Below the pieces are notes generated by a model, which worked only from the letters and a program-made list of their open reading frames with translations, had not been told where the DNA came from and ran no database searches. Positions 19,297-29,035 of a stretch of 64,000 nucleotides of DNA are shown here, piece after piece. Position 1 is the stretch's first letter, and each line of letters begins with the position of its first letter. The position numbers were made by a program, and so were the translations under genes. Source of the DNA: Chitinophagaceae bacterium (lineage in GTDB: Bacteria; Bacteroidota; Bacteroidia; Chitinophagales; Chitinophagaceae); the NCBI GenBank assembly GCA_024707305.1, contig JANPZZ010000012.1:62001-126000 (forward strand). The letters run 5' to 3'.

Positions 19297-19332
19297 GGTT
19301 TTTATGCTTTTGCAAAAAATCTTTTTGCAACT

Positions 19333-19554
19333 TTATTTATATTTTGGTGTGTACAAAGTGCTCTCCTGGATGCTCACTTTGGGCTTCTCATAACTTTTGT
19401 TATAAAGCTTGAAGCAACCGCCGAAAGCAAATGCTACGATACAAAATACACTCAGATAAAAAATGAATGCAGAAGATGAAACCCAGTTGTAGGTAAAATC
19501 TTTATCCTGTACTTTCTGCAATTCTTCCTGATAATCGTTTTGTACTGAACTCAT
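19333..19554 (-). CDS. Small single-span membrane protein, unknown
   Basis: 73 residues: a charged N-terminus (SSVQNDYQEELQKVQDKDF), one hydrophobic span at about residues 28-48 (SAFIFYLSVFCIVAFAFGG), then a polar tail. No known domain is recognised. It lies just ahead of tRNA-Gly and behind the GT2 gene on the same strand, 14 bp from the GT2 stop, so it may be the last gene of that transcript. Coding is supported by composition and the membrane-protein layout only. Confidence 0.55.
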   Translation of the reverse strand: MSSVQNDYQEELQKVQDKDFTYNWVSSSAFIFYLSVFCIVAFAFGGCFKLYNKSYEKPKVSIQESTLYTPKYK

Positions 19555-19568
19555 GGGGTTAATTATTT

Positions 19569-20628
19569 TCAGGCTGCAAAAATAATAAACAATTTGATAA
19601 TTCGGAATTTGATCAGGATAACTCTTTGAAAGTCTTTTTCTTTTTTTACAAAATACTGCCAGGGCAGCAGTCCTTTGTACACGGCCTGCAATTTCGCTTT
19701 CTTACTGACCGGGAAAACGCTTTTTTTTCTGGTGAAACCACCACCAGTTGCAGAATCCAAAATGGGCTTTCACCACGGCCTTGAATGTTGCACCGTTCCC
19801 TTTGAAAAGTTCCTTCCAGGCCACTACAGCATCGAGCGTAAACCGGATGGGCATTTTCCAGCAACGCTGTTGCCAGGGCAGGTTTTTCCATAACATGATC
19901 AGGTTGTTGCGGAAGTTGAGATAGGTTTTACGGGGACTCCCCTGTGGCAATGTGCCACCGCCCAGGTGATATACCAGGCTGTCGCCACATACATATATAT
20001 GGTATCCCGCCAACTGCAGACGCCAGCATAAATCGATTTCTTCCTGGTGGGCAAAGAAATATTCATCGAGGCCGCCTACTTTTTTGAAGGCATTTGCCCT
20101 TACAAAAAGTGCCGCACCCGTAGCCCAAAAAACAGGCCTGGTATCGGTATACTGATTCAGATCTTTTTCAATATGATCAAAAACGCGACCGCGGCAGAAT
20201 GGATAACCAAATTTATCAATCCAACCACCCGCTGCACCGGCATATTCAAAATGGTCGCGTTGTAAATAAGCACGTACCCGCGGCTGGCATGCTGCAATAT
20301 CCGGATCCGATTCAAGCAATTGCACCATCGGTTCCAACCAGCCAGCATCCACCTCTACATCTGAATTCAACAACACGAAATAATCGGCTTCTACCTGTTG
20401 CAATGCTTTATTATAACCACCAGCATAACCACGGTTTTCATCCATGGCTATTAATTTAACCTGCGGATAATGTTGCTGTAGCCATGGAATTGAATCGTCG
20501 GTACTGGCGTTGTCAGCTACATAAACGGTATGTGCCGCATAGCCCGTGCGAACAACAGATGGCAGGAATTGCTCCAATACCTTCCGGCCATTCCAGTTTA
20601 AGATGACGATTGCAACAGTTGGTGGCAA
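19569..20628 (-). CDS. Glycosyltransferase family 2, rhamnosyltransferase-like (one frameshift)
   Basis: About 353 residues from TTG 20628; an in-frame stop lies just upstream. GT2 motifs: VAIVILNWNGRKVLEQFLPS, VADNASTDDS, LLNSDVEVDAGW and FFAHQEEIDLCWRLQLAGY. The C-terminus is shifted at the T8 run 19721-19728, after which SVFPVSKKAKLQAVYKGLLP gives a normal basic tail. Such single enzymes often act on cell-surface glycans or glycoproteins. It is divergent from the sensor kinase gene at 20677. The acceptor is unknown. Confidence 0.85.
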
Positions 20629-20644
20629 TTGAAATTATTTTGCC

Positions 20645-20652
20645 CAAATGTA
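20645..20652 (-). promoter_or_regulatory. Bacteroidota -7 element before GT2 gene
   Basis: The minus strand reads TACATTTG (TAnnTTTG), 17 bp ahead of the GT2 TTG start, inside the short divergent spacer shared with the kinase gene. Confidence 0.45.
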
Positions 20653-20676
20653 AGCCAGTACGTCTTAAATTCGGGC

Positions 20677-21828
20677 ATGTTATCCCAATTGATCAACTGG
20701 CGCACCGGACTGGCTGCGATTGCCATCGCAATCGTGAGTGGCACCATCGTTTACTCACAGTACCTCGCAAGAAAAATTGCAGGTGAAGAACGGGTGAAAG
20801 TTGAACAATGGGTGGAAGCGAGTATGTCGCTGCTGAACCCCGACATTACAGATATACGTCTTCCGTTCAAAATCATTTCTGATAACCACGATATCCCCAT
20901 CATTGAAACAAATGAGAAGGATAGCATCACGAACTATGTAAACCTCGATTCAGCAAAGGTTGCAAATAAGGAAGGTTATCTGCGGCAACAACTGGAGAAA
21001 CTACGCGGCATTAATCCGCCGATTGAATACGTGGATCCGATTGATAGTACAAAAGTGAATCGCTACTATTATGGTCACACCAGTCTTTTAAACGAGGTGC
21101 GCTATTATCCGTTGATTCAATTGCTGATTGTGGGCCTGTTTATAATTGTAACAGTACTTGCGTTGAGAGGTAGTTATCGCTCCACGCAAAACCAGGTTTG
21201 GGCGGGTATGGCTAAGGAAACAGCGCACCAGTTGGGCACTCCCGTTTCTTCGCTCGAAGGATGGGTGGAAGTGATGCGGGAAGATGAACGCTACCGTGAT
21301 ATTATTCCGGAGTTATCAAAAGATGTAAACCGCCTGCGACTGGTAAGTGATCGTTTCGGAAAAATCGGTAGCAGTCCGCAACTGGAAGAAACCGATATCA
21401 TCCAGGCCATTTTCCAGATGGTGGATTATATCAGGAAACGTGCACCCGGAAAAGTATTGATGACCGTTCATACGCATGGCGTTGAATCGATCAAAGCAAA
21501 AGTATCACCGCCATTGTTCGACTGGGTAATCGAAAACCTGCTCAAGAATGCATTAGACGCAATGGAAGGGAAGGGTAGTATCGATGTTGATATCCGCCGT
21601 AACAAGGGCGAGGTTCAGATAGATGTTGCTGATACCGGAAAAGGTATTTCTGCAAAAAATATCAACCGCGTATTCAAACCCGGATTTACTACCAAGAAAA
21701 GAGGGTGGGGACTGGGCCTTAGCCTGAGCCGACGCATTATTGAACAATACCACAAAGGAGAAATCTTTGTGAAGCATTCGGAACCCGGAAAAGGAACGAC
21801 GTTTAGAGTGGTGATACGGGAGGCGTGA
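20677..21828 (+). CDS. Sensor histidine kinase
   Basis: 383 residues from ATG 20677; the frame is open further upstream but only with a TTG start that would abut the divergent gene. Two membrane spans (residues 11-28 and about 150-168) bracket a 120-residue sensor loop. The H-box is MAKETAHQLGTPVSSLEGW, an unusual Q in place of the common E/D after H. It is followed by N-box WVIENLLKNALDAMEG, G1 DTGKGISA and G2 GWGLGLSLSRRI. No HAMP domain is evident and no regulator gene is adjacent, so it is an orphan kinase. The signal is unknown. Confidence 0.9.
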   Translation: MLSQLINWRTGLAAIAIAIVSGTIVYSQYLARKIAGEERVKVEQWVEASMSLLNPDITDIRLPFKIISDNHDIPIIETNEKDSITNYVNLDSAKVANKEGYLRQQLEKLRGINPPIEYVDPIDSTKVNRYYYGHTSLLNEVRYYPLIQLLIVGLFIIVTVLALRGSYRSTQNQVWAGMAKETAHQLGTPVSSLEGWVEVMREDERYRDIIPELSKDVNRLRLVSDRFGKIGSSPQLEETDIIQAIFQMVDYIRKRAPGKVLMTVHTHGVESIKAKVSPPLFDWVIENLLKNALDAMEGKGSIDVDIRRNKGEVQIDVADTGKGISAKNINRVFKPGFTTKKRGWGLGLSLSRRIIEQYHKGEIFVKHSEPGKGTTFRVVIREA

Positions 21829-21904
21829 GAAACGGCAAACGGCAAACGGCAAAAGTGAATCGGCAAACGGCAAACGGCAAAAGTGAAACGGCAAACGGCA
21901 AATT
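21829..21904. repeat. Short-word repeat tract, CGGCAAACGG type, at kinase stop
   Basis: AAACGGCAAACGGCAAACGG, then AAAAGTGAATCGGCAAACGG and further copies begin at the kinase stop codon. The unit is 7-8 bp. The same word forms the tract at 12702-12778. Confidence 0.85.
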
Positions 21905-21934
21905 GAATGGCGCTACTGTATTCAATTTCTTATT

Positions 21935-22056
21935 GCCACATTTGCATATTGTCATATCAGCACATTTTTTTGCTTGAACCTTGGGGCGTCTCAACATTTT
22001 CACATTTCCACATTTTCTCATTTCCTCATTTTTCTCATTTCCACATTTTCTTCTTT
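21935..22056. repeat. Short-word repeat tract, CACATTT/CTCATTT type, before tRNA-Leu
   Basis: Words CACATTT, TTCACATTT, CCACATTTT, TCTCATTT and CCTCATTT, inverted relative to the tracts that follow stop codons. It ends just before the tRNA-Leu promoter. Confidence 0.8.
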
Positions 22057-22070
22057 CCATATTTTCCCTT

Positions 22071-22078
22071 TATCTTTG
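22071..22078 (+). promoter_or_regulatory. Bacteroidota -7 element of tRNA-Leu
   Basis: TATCTTTG fits TAnnTTTG and places transcription start within a few bases of the tRNA 5' end at 22087. Confidence 0.65.
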
Positions 22079-22086
22079 CCGCCCCT

Positions 22087-22170
22087 GCCCAGGTGGCGAA
22101 ATTGGTAGACGCGCTACTTTGAGGTGGTAGTGGCCGAAAGGCTGTGCTGGTTCGAATCCAGTCTTGGGCA
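22087..22170 (+). tRNA. tRNA-Leu (anticodon GAG)
   Basis: 84 nt class II tRNA. GCCCAGG pairs with CTTGGGC. The anticodon stem CTACT/GGTAG encloses TTGAGGT (GAG). The variable arm TGGCCGAAAGGCTG and T arm CTGGTTCGAATCCAG are clear. CCA is not encoded. Confidence 0.95.
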
Positions 22171-22174
22171 CCTC

Positions 22175-22220
22175 AAAACCCTTGTATTTGATCTTTATTG
22201 ATTCATTTACAAGGGTTTTT
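22175..22220 (+). terminator. Intrinsic terminator of tRNA-Leu
   Basis: AAACCCTTGTA at 22176 pairs with TACAAGGGTTT ending at 22218, followed by a T-rich run (TTTTTCTTTT). Confidence 0.85.
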
Positions 22221-22325
22221 CTTTTCCCTTAAACGGCGCAGGTTCTCCTAATTCAATACAATCTGAAATTTCTTTTTTTGCGAAACCAAATAGTTGCACG
22301 TAATTTGCAATTAAATGGTTGCGCG

Positions 22326-22670
22326 ATGAATACACGACGAGATATATTCCAGGCAATAGCCGATCCTACAAGAAGGGCGATTATCACACTCATTGCTGTA
22401 CACGCAATGACACCTAACGCAATTGCTGAACACTTTGATTCCACCCGACAGGCCGTCTCAAAACACCTACAGATTTTAATGGAATGCGATTTGGTAAAAC
22501 CCAAACCTGTCGGTCGCGAAATCTATTATCAACTTGAAATAGACAAAATGAAAGAGATTGACAAATGGCTGAACCAGTTCCGCAAAATCTGGGAAAACCG
22601 ATTCAATCAACTCGACGACGTATTATTAAAACTCAAAAACAAAAAAAATGAAACCAGCCTTATTTTTTGA
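22326..22670 (+). CDS. ArsR-family winged-helix transcriptional regulator
   Basis: 114 residues from ATG 22326; a longer in-frame start at 22278 gives a poorly conserved extension. ArsR/SmtB fold: [20 protein letters not shown], then the recognition region [20 protein letters not shown] and wing [11 protein letters not shown]. No metal-binding cysteines are seen. Its last 23 bp overlap an SRPBCC/AHSA1 gene, a common pairing in which the regulator controls itself and the partner. Ligand unknown. Confidence 0.88.
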   Translation: MNTRRDIFQAIADPTRRAIITLIAVHAMTPNAIAEHFDSTRQAVSKHLQILMECDLVKPKPVGREIYYQLEIDKMKEIDKWLNQFRKIWENRFNQLDDVLLKLKNKKNETSLIF

Positions 22671-23154
22671 ATTCACCGTTGACAAAGTCAACAACACGGT
22701 AAACATACAACGTGAGTTTGCTGCCGGTATTGATTTGGTATGGGAAGCGTGGACCAATCCCGAAATCATAGATCAGTGGTGGGCGCCAAAGCCGTATCAA
22801 AACAAAACAAAATCCATGGATTTCAGAGTAGGCGGCATGTGGCTTTATTCAATGACCAGCCCTACAAATGACGTACATTGGTGTAAAGCCGATTATCTGG
22901 CGATTGATGCGGGCAAAAGTTTCTCCCACCACGACAATTTTTGTGATGAAAATGGAAATGTTGGCGAGAAATTTCCAAATTCAAAATGGAACATTCTCTT
23001 TAGGAAAAACGGGGAATCTACCACAGTACAGGTCACGATAACACACGACAACCTGGCATCCATGGAGAGAGTCATTGAGATGGGATTCAAAGAAGGATTT
23101 ACGATGGCTATGACAAACCTGGACGAAGTACTGCTATCGCACTCATCAAAATAG
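22648..23154 (+). CDS. SRPBCC/AHSA1-domain protein
   Basis: 168 residues. The fold signature of Bet v1-like AHSA1 proteins is clear: INIQREF-like beta-1 ([20 protein letters not shown]), [13 protein letters not shown], and the final helix [17 protein letters not shown]. These small proteins bind hydrophobic ligands in a cavity. It is translationally coupled to the ArsR regulator (23-bp overlap), so the two probably form one stress- or ligand-responsive unit. A terminator follows. Confidence 0.88.
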   Translation: MKPALFFEFTVDKVNNTVNIQREFAAGIDLVWEAWTNPEIIDQWWAPKPYQNKTKSMDFRVGGMWLYSMTSPTNDVHWCKADYLAIDAGKSFSHHDNFCDENGNVGEKFPNSKWNILFRKNGESTTVQVTITHDNLASMERVIEMGFKEGFTMAMTNLDEVLLSHSSK

Positions 23155-23204
23155 TTTTTGACTTTGTTTGAACGCGGCAGTTTTGATTTGTTTTTTTTAT
23201 CTTA

Positions 23205-23236
23205 AAAAAATCCGGAACTTTCCGGTTTTCGTTTTC
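23205..23236 (+). terminator. Intrinsic terminator after ArsR/AHSA1 operon
   Basis: A-run, then CCGGA-ACTT-TCCGG, then TTTTCGTTTT. The A-run on the left would also serve leftward transcripts. It separates this operon from the small exporter gene. Confidence 0.75.
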
Positions 23237-23253
23237 AGCTTAAAAAGGAAATC

Positions 23254-23580
23254 ATGAACTGGATAATATTGATCATTGCCGGATGTTTTGAAGTTGCTTT
23301 TGCTTTTTGCCTGGGTAAAGCAAAAGAAACGACCGGGAATGTAATGTGGTGGTGGTATATCGGGTTCTTCCTCGCATTATGCGCCAGCATGATCCTTTTG
23401 ATAAAAGCAACGCAAACGCTGCCAATTGGCACTGCCTACGCCGTGTGGACGGGTATAGGAGCAGTGGGTACTGTATTGGTTGGCATATTCATCTTCAAAG
23501 AACCAGCCACCTTCTGGCGGCTGTTGTTCCTAACAACATTAATTGGATCGATCGTGGGGTTGAAGGCGGTGGCGAATTAG
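23254..23580 (+). CDS. Small multidrug resistance family transporter, SugE/Gdx-like
   Basis: 108 residues, four membrane spans, the standard SMR size. Glu in AGCFEVAFAFCLGKAKE (residue 13) is the coupling residue. LPIGTAYAVWTGIGAVG matches the SugE/Gdx (guanidinium exporter) subfamily rather than EmrE. It is expected to work as a dual-topology dimer in the inner membrane. I see no guanidine riboswitch fold in the 100 bp upstream. Drug versus guanidinium specificity remains open. Confidence 0.85.
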   Translation: MNWIILIIAGCFEVAFAFCLGKAKETTGNVMWWWYIGFFLALCASMILLIKATQTLPIGTAYAVWTGIGAVGTVLVGIFIFKEPATFWRLLFLTTLIGSIVGLKAVAN

Positions 23581-23581
23581 T

Positions 23582-23720
23582 TCGATGATCGATGGTGGAT
23601 GGGAGATGGGAGAAGCATATTTAAAGTGCAGGAAACCCGATCTGTCATTTTAGTGTGGCATCCTGACATTCGCATCGTCCTTCGATCATCGACCATCGAT
23701 CATCTATCATCGATCTCCGA
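23582..23720. repeat. Inverted pair of GATCGATG-type tracts between convergent genes
   Basis: GATGATCGATGGTGGATGGG at 23585 onward lies right after the exporter stop. CGATCATCGACCATCGATCA and further copies at 23674-23720 lie at the 3' end of the convergent gene, running into its last codons. Both read as GATCGATGGTSGATG words in the sense of their own gene, and are partly complementary to each other across a spacer of about 60 bp. Confidence 0.8.
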
Positions 23721-24258
23721 TTTTCTCCGCCTGCTCCATCACCTCTCTTGCATTTTTCTCACTGATGTCATAAATCATCCAGCCCGTAGAACTTTTGATG
23801 CGGATGTATTTTATAGGTTTCTCCTGTAGCTTTTTTAACTGCGACGGACTGATGGAATAAAATACATAGATCCATCCTCCATAGTCGATACGACTGGGTT
23901 TCGATTCGTTGGAGTTGCGGCAGGTAACACTGATATTGTCATCTGCTGTCCAGCCGAGGATGGCTTCGTCGCCTTTACTGATTGAAAAATGACTGGTACG
24001 CCCTGTTTGTATAAAAAAGCAAAGACTGTAATGATTGGGATAGCGATAGAATGTAGTTTTTAATATTTCTGCAACGGCATTGCGGCTACCCGATTTGGTG
24101 TAAATCCTTTTCTCGGTTGTATAATAACTTGTATCTCCACCGTCTGTTATTGATCGTTTCAATCCTTTTTGCGCGTGAAGGGATAATTGTACAATGCTTA
24201 ACAGCACGAAAAATGGCAGCTGCAGACGGAGCTGGCGTAAAGAATTCACTTTTGCCAT
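23707..24258 (-). CDS. Secreted protein, unknown
   Basis: 183 residues with a signal peptide (LPFFVLLSIVQLSLHAQKG, cleavage about residue 30). The mature part is a mixed beta protein ending with IRIKSSTGWMIYDISEKNAR. No domain that I recognise. Its 3' end overlaps the edge of a GATCGATG repeat tract and it is convergent with the small exporter gene. It probably acts in the periplasm; function unknown. Confidence 0.7.
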   Translation of the reverse strand: MAKVNSLRQLRLQLPFFVLLSIVQLSLHAQKGLKRSITDGGDTSYYTTEKRIYTKSGSRNAVAEILKTTFYRYPNHYSLCFFIQTGRTSHFSISKGDEAILGWTADDNISVTCRNSNESKPSRIDYGGWIYVFYSISPSQLKKLQEKPIKYIRIKSSTGWMIYDISEKNAREVMEQAEKIGDR

Positions 24259-24354
24259 GAGGAAAGGTTTTCTGGTTGCAGTGAATTTACGGAAATAATT
24301 TCAGCGAATGTGACACCAGCGGATATGCTTTCTAACGTTTTACAAAAAGTATCT

Positions 24355-24773
24355 TTAGTTTTCGTTTCCACTATAGTTCATCATCCTTGTTGCCAGGGAA
24401 TCATACCATTTTTTCCGAGGCGTCGATAGTGGAGGCGCCGGCATCCGGTCCGAGGCCTTTGGCAAGCGTCCATAAAAGCGCATTACCCACCTGCCTGTAA
24501 TGCGCAGGGCGAACACCGTACAAGATATGTCGCCCGGCCATTTCTTCGATCATTTTGTCTGTACCCTGTATATCTTCAAGTCTTGCTACCAGCGTATTCA
24601 GCATATCCATCAACTTTTTTATATTGCGACTGCATATCGGCAGGAAACATTTTTCGCAGGGGCGGATGTAATGAAAATAATTTGCTGTAAAAGACATCGG
24701 CCACCAACATCGGATCCAGGCTGCGGATCAGCTTCCAACTCTTTTTAATTAATATGATTTCTTCTGATGTCAT
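24355..24773 (-). CDS. Single-domain globin (two frameshifts)
   Basis: About 139 residues. MTSEEIILIKKSWKLIRSLD and FSLHPPLRKMFPADMQSQYK form helices A-E. After removing one A from the A6 run (T6 at 24615-24620) it continues KKLMDMLNTLVARLED, then GRHILYGVRPAHYRQVGNAL, with the proximal haem-ligand His in RHILYGV. A second one-base excess (T6 at 24409-24414) hides the end EKWYDSLATRMMNYSG. This matches bacterial haemoglobin/flavohaemoglobin globin domains without a reductase. Roles in NO or oxygen handling are typical of the family. It follows a LytTR regulator gene across an 87-bp gap. Confidence 0.85.
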
Positions 24774-24790
24774 AAAGGATTGAATAAATG

Positions 24791-24830
24791 CAAATATCCT
24801 TTGACGCTAAAGGTGCTCAAAGGATATTTG
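24791..24830. promoter_or_regulatory. Perfect 14-bp inverted repeat between LytTR and globin genes
   Basis: CAAATATCCTTTGA at 24791-24804 and its exact complement at 24817-24830 flank a 12-base loop, 17 bp upstream of the globin start and 30 bp after the LytTR stop. No U-tract follows, so an operator is as likely as a terminator. Confidence 0.6.
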
Positions 24831-24860
24831 TGTGGAGTGTCGGAATTTGCCTGTGAACCG

Positions 24861-25626
24861 TCACCGATCGAGCCATTTTTTGAAGAGTGGCGCTTTTTCA
24901 CGACTAATATCGATTTGCCGGACAGCAGGGTAGTGGAGGTTTACCGTCAGCTTTAAATTATCGAGTTGTTTCACCGTTTTAATACTATCAACATGAATGA
25001 TCCACTGGCGATTCGCGCGATAGTACTGATTCGGGTCTATCAATTCTTCTATATCTTCCATACTCTCAAAATTGAGGATATGTTTCTCGCCACTCCGTGT
25101 ATGGATATAAAACAGGTTGTCTTTTTCAAATGCCATAATTTCTGAAGTACTCACTGGCATCCACTGGTTGCGTACCTGCACAATGAATTTCTGTTTATAA
25201 GGACTGGCTGAACCGGTAACACGGTTCTGTAAAAAGTCCATCACTACCTGCGGATAAACCTGTTTACTCTGCCTAATCGTCCTGCACTTTTCAATGGCCG
25301 CCTGCAGCTGATCCGTCTCCACAGGTTTTAATAAATAATCTACGCCATTTACACGAAATGCATGAATGGCGTATTCATCATAAGCAGTTGTGAAAGACTG
25401 TAGGACAACTCAATTTAAACTCTTCAAAGAGCGCGAAACTTACACCATCGGAGAGTTGAATATCCATAAAGAAAATATCGGGCTCGGCATTTTGCATCAA
25501 CCAGCGCCGGGCGACTTTAAGACTCGGAATACGATCTATCACCTGTACATCGGGCGCTACTTCACTGATCTTTTCCTGCAGGTCGCGGGCGATCAAATCT
25601 TCATCCTCAATAATTACGGCTTTCAT
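24861..25626 (-). CDS. LytTR-family response regulator (one frameshift)
   Basis: About 254 residues from ATG 25626. The receiver (KAVIIEDEDLIARDL; phospho-acceptor in DIFFMDIQLSDG) is shifted at AAA 25393-25395; with one base fewer it reads CPTVFTTAYDEYAIHAFRVN, then GVDYLLKPVETDQ. The LytTR DNA-binding domain follows (FIVQVRNQWMPVSTSEIMAF; YYRANRQWIIHVDS). It lies 19 bp behind the propeller sensor kinase gene, its obvious partner. Likely targets include the neighbouring globin gene, by position only. Confidence 0.88.
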
Positions 25627-25645
25627 ATCATCAATGTTTAATGGT

Positions 25646-28600
25646 TCAGGCTTGCAGCAAGGGTATGCTGATGGTAAAATATTCATTTGTTTCTTCGACA
25701 ACGATAGGCCGGTCGGTCATATAACTGTATAGATTTTGCAATGAACGCAATCCATGCTGGTTGCTGGTTTCCACGAATTCTTTCTTCTGCAGGTTATTCC
25801 GGATCACAAGATATTCGTCAATAATATCCAGTTCAATCACCAGTGGCGTGTCTTCGTCGATCTGATTATGTTTGATTGCATTTTCAATCATATTTTGAAT
25901 CGTAACCGGTACAATACGATAATGTAAATATTCAGCACTTACACGGTTTTTCCATTCCAACCCTTTGGGAAAACGCGTTAGCTGTAATTGCAAAAAGGTT
26001 TCAGCAAATTTTAATTCATCACCCAGCGATACGGTTTCTGAATCGCGGCTTTTTAAGATGTAACGATAAGTTTTACTCAGGCCATCCAAAAATGACTTGC
26101 TTCCTGCGGATTGGCGCGAATCAAGCTTCGCAATGATGTGAGGGAGTTGAAAAGAAAATGGGGATTCAGTTGTTGTTTCAGACTTTCATACATCACCATT
26201 GCTTTTTTCTTTCTCCAGCAATTGCGATTTGTTTTTTAGCGAATGCATTTCTTCCCGTTTCCGTACGCGACGGCGATAAAGCAAATAAGCAATGGAAGCA
26301 AGTGTAGCAGCAATCAATGCCAGAAACCAGGTGCGGCGGTACAGCGGAATCGCAATTTGGATGTCCAGGTTTTTTTTCAGGCACATCCCAGTTTGCCGCA
26401 TCTGTACTTACTTTAAAACGGAATGTGTACCTGCCACCGGGAACATTGGTATAATGCGCCTCGGGTTGTTGCGTTATGATCCAGTCCTGGTCAAAGCCAT
26501 CCAGTTTATAAGCATACCAGCTTTGTCCAGGGTTTTCATAATTCAACGAAGTGAAATGTAGCGTAAAATAATTTTCTCCGGGTTTAAAATAGAGTTTCTG
26601 CAAGTCACTAATCTCACCTGTTACATGATAGGGTTTATTAAAAACATTTACGCCCGATAAATAAAGAGAAAGGTGTTGTGTTGCGGGTTTGTATTGCATG
26701 GGGTTGAACCGTACAAAACCGTTCACAGATGGAAAGATAAAATCGCCATTGCCGGCGGTATAGCCAGCATGTTCCGGAAATGCGTCTGCAGGTAAAGCCA
26801 TCATGAATGCCGAATCTCGTAAAAGAAGTACGGCTGCTGTCAAAAACATTAATACCCCTGGCTGTTGCGATCCACAAACGATTTAGGGAATCTACACGGA
26901 GCGCAGATGTACTGTTACTCAAAAGCCCTTCGCGACTCGTGAATCGATGTATTTCCCCTTTTTCGGTATCAATCCCATTAATGCCCGATAGGGTACTCAC
27001 CCAAATGATGCCGTTTTTATCTTCTGTGATGTCGACAACAATATCACCTGTGATTTGTAAATCTTTATTCCCGGTTGCGTATTGAAATGTTTTTTGCGTC
27101 ACTGGATCATACATGCCCAGGCCGTTTCCATTCAGTCCGAGCCAGTAGCGTCCGCGACTGTCGTGATAAACGATACGACCTCCCAGGTCTGCAAATACAT
27201 TCATCTGTGGATGTTCTTTTAACCGATGATAAGATTTGTCAGCAGGGTCATACCAATAGAAAACCATCGCCGTCCCGGCAGGCGAACCAGATGCGTCCCT
27301 GTCTGTCTTTATTTACATTGAAATAAAACCAGGTAGGCAATTTCTCCGATGGAATAAATTCCATTTTTTGTAAACGACTATCATATCGGTTGATACCCGC
27401 ACCCGTTGCAATCCAGATATGGTTATCCGCATCAGTTGTAAGTCCGCGAACCGAGTTGTACCAAATGCTTGCCGGCTTGCCGGGTTGGTTATTCCATTCA
27501 CGATACGAATTTGTTTTTGGGTTGTAACGACTCACTCCATCCATGGTTGCCATCCATAAGTTTCCATCCGCATCTTCCGTAATCGCGCGTGCGAGCGCAC
27601 GGCTACGAACGTCGAGGTTTTCATTAAACGGAAGGATGGTCTGGAAAAGTTGTTTATCGGGATGAAAATAATTTACGCCTTTATTGCCCCCCGTCCAGAT
27701 GTTACCTTCGCGATCTACCAGTGCGGCACCATGTAGGTTCTCCAGCGGACTCTGCGGCATTCCGGTCTGGTGCAGAAAGCGCCGGATGCTATCCGAAGCG
27801 GGTAAATACTCCAGCAATCCATCGGAGGTGGTTATGATCCAGATACGACCCACCTGGTCGCGGAAAATACCATTTACATTATTAGAAATGGTTTGAAGAT
27901 TGGCCGTCAGGAAACGTTGATAGCGATGCAGTCTACCGTTTTTATCCAGTCGCATGAGTCCCTCACTACCATAACATCCCAACCATATGTTGTCGTTTGC
28001 GTCAACACATACTGTTCGAAGTATTGCGTACCCGATTTCTTTAACAGGAATTTCTTCTGCAATGTTCGTGTTTGTATTATATCGCCACAGTCCATAAAGT
28101 GTTGCGAGATACAGCCAATCTCCTTTTCTATCCATATCGAGAATGCGCCTTCCGAGTGTACGCTTCTGCAGGCTATCTGTTATACTGTCATGAATAAAAT
28201 TCACCTCTTTTGTTGCAGGATTCATAACAGCGAGACCTTTATGCGTAGCGATATAAACCCGGTTGCTATCCCAAACAAAAATTCCATTGATACGTGTATT
28301 TTTGAAAGCAGCTACATGGATGAACTTCCCTGAATCATAATCATACTCCATCACGCCCGTTTCAAAACCGATCCAGAACCGGCCGCTACTATCTAATGCC
28401 ATCGCCTGTGGAAGACTTGCGAGCGGTTTTGTACTATCGCCCGGCTGTGAGGTGAACCATTTTATTTCCCGTCCATTGTAACGGTTGAGTCCACCCGCGC
28501 TTCCAATCCAGATATAACCGTATTTATCCTGGCCGATCGCATGAATATTTCCATCGTTCAGGGCCTTCGGCTACCGTTAGTTTATGAAATGATGAAGGAT

Positions 28601-28751
28601 GTTGTGCGTATGGTACAAGCGCAGCAATCAATAATACCAGTATAAAAAAACGGCGGGGACACTTCCGTTCCGCGGCAAAGACGGTCGGCGTAAAGGCTGA
28701 TTTCGGCGTGGTTTCTCTAGCCGCAAGAAGATGTAAAGCCTGTTTATTCAT
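25646..28751 (-). CDS. Two-component propeller sensor kinase, LytS type (six frameshifts)
   Basis: About 1035 residues pieced from seven frames. Signal/anchor (FFILVLLIAALVPYAQ) is followed by two-component propeller repeats such as LNDGNIHAIGQDKYGYIWIG and NGIFRDQVGRIWIITTSDGL, up to about residue 660. A Y_Y_Y-type domain (SWYAYKLDGFDQDWI) and a membrane span (TWFLALIAATLASIAYLLYR) come next. The His_kinase H-box is QQLNPHFLFNSLTSLRSLI, and the ATPase has MIENAIKHNQ. Shifts lie near 28562, 27261, 26795, 26373, 26205 and 26100, each one base in a short run. It signals to the adjacent LytTR regulator. Six shifts in one gene most likely reflect read errors rather than decay. Confidence 0.85.
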
Positions 28752-29035
28752 CTGTGCTGAAATTAAGCAAGGCTCGTCAAATGCCGAATTTTTCCCATCT
28801 GAATGGGGCGAAATGGGGTAGGAAACGTATAAAATTGGGCCCGAAGCGTGGATGTAAAAACCGGACAGCATTGAAATCAATTCATTCCCCGCTTGCTGCA
28901 ATTCGTTTGAAACAAATTTCCATTCATTCAGAGTCCCGATTGGTGTCCGAAAATTACATCGCAGCTTTGGTGAAAATTTGTTCAAATGGGTTTCATCATT
29001 TCAAATCATTGATGGAACACGCAAAAAAAGAGTTT

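Noticed and set aside
23155..23253. A guanidine riboswitch ahead of the SugE-like exporter
   Set aside because: The stretch holds the terminator of the previous operon and T-rich sequence; no conserved riboswitch core was visible.
24791..24830. LytTR operator
   Set aside because: LytTR sites are usually direct repeats about 21 bp apart; this is an inverted repeat, so it was listed only as an unassigned palindrome.
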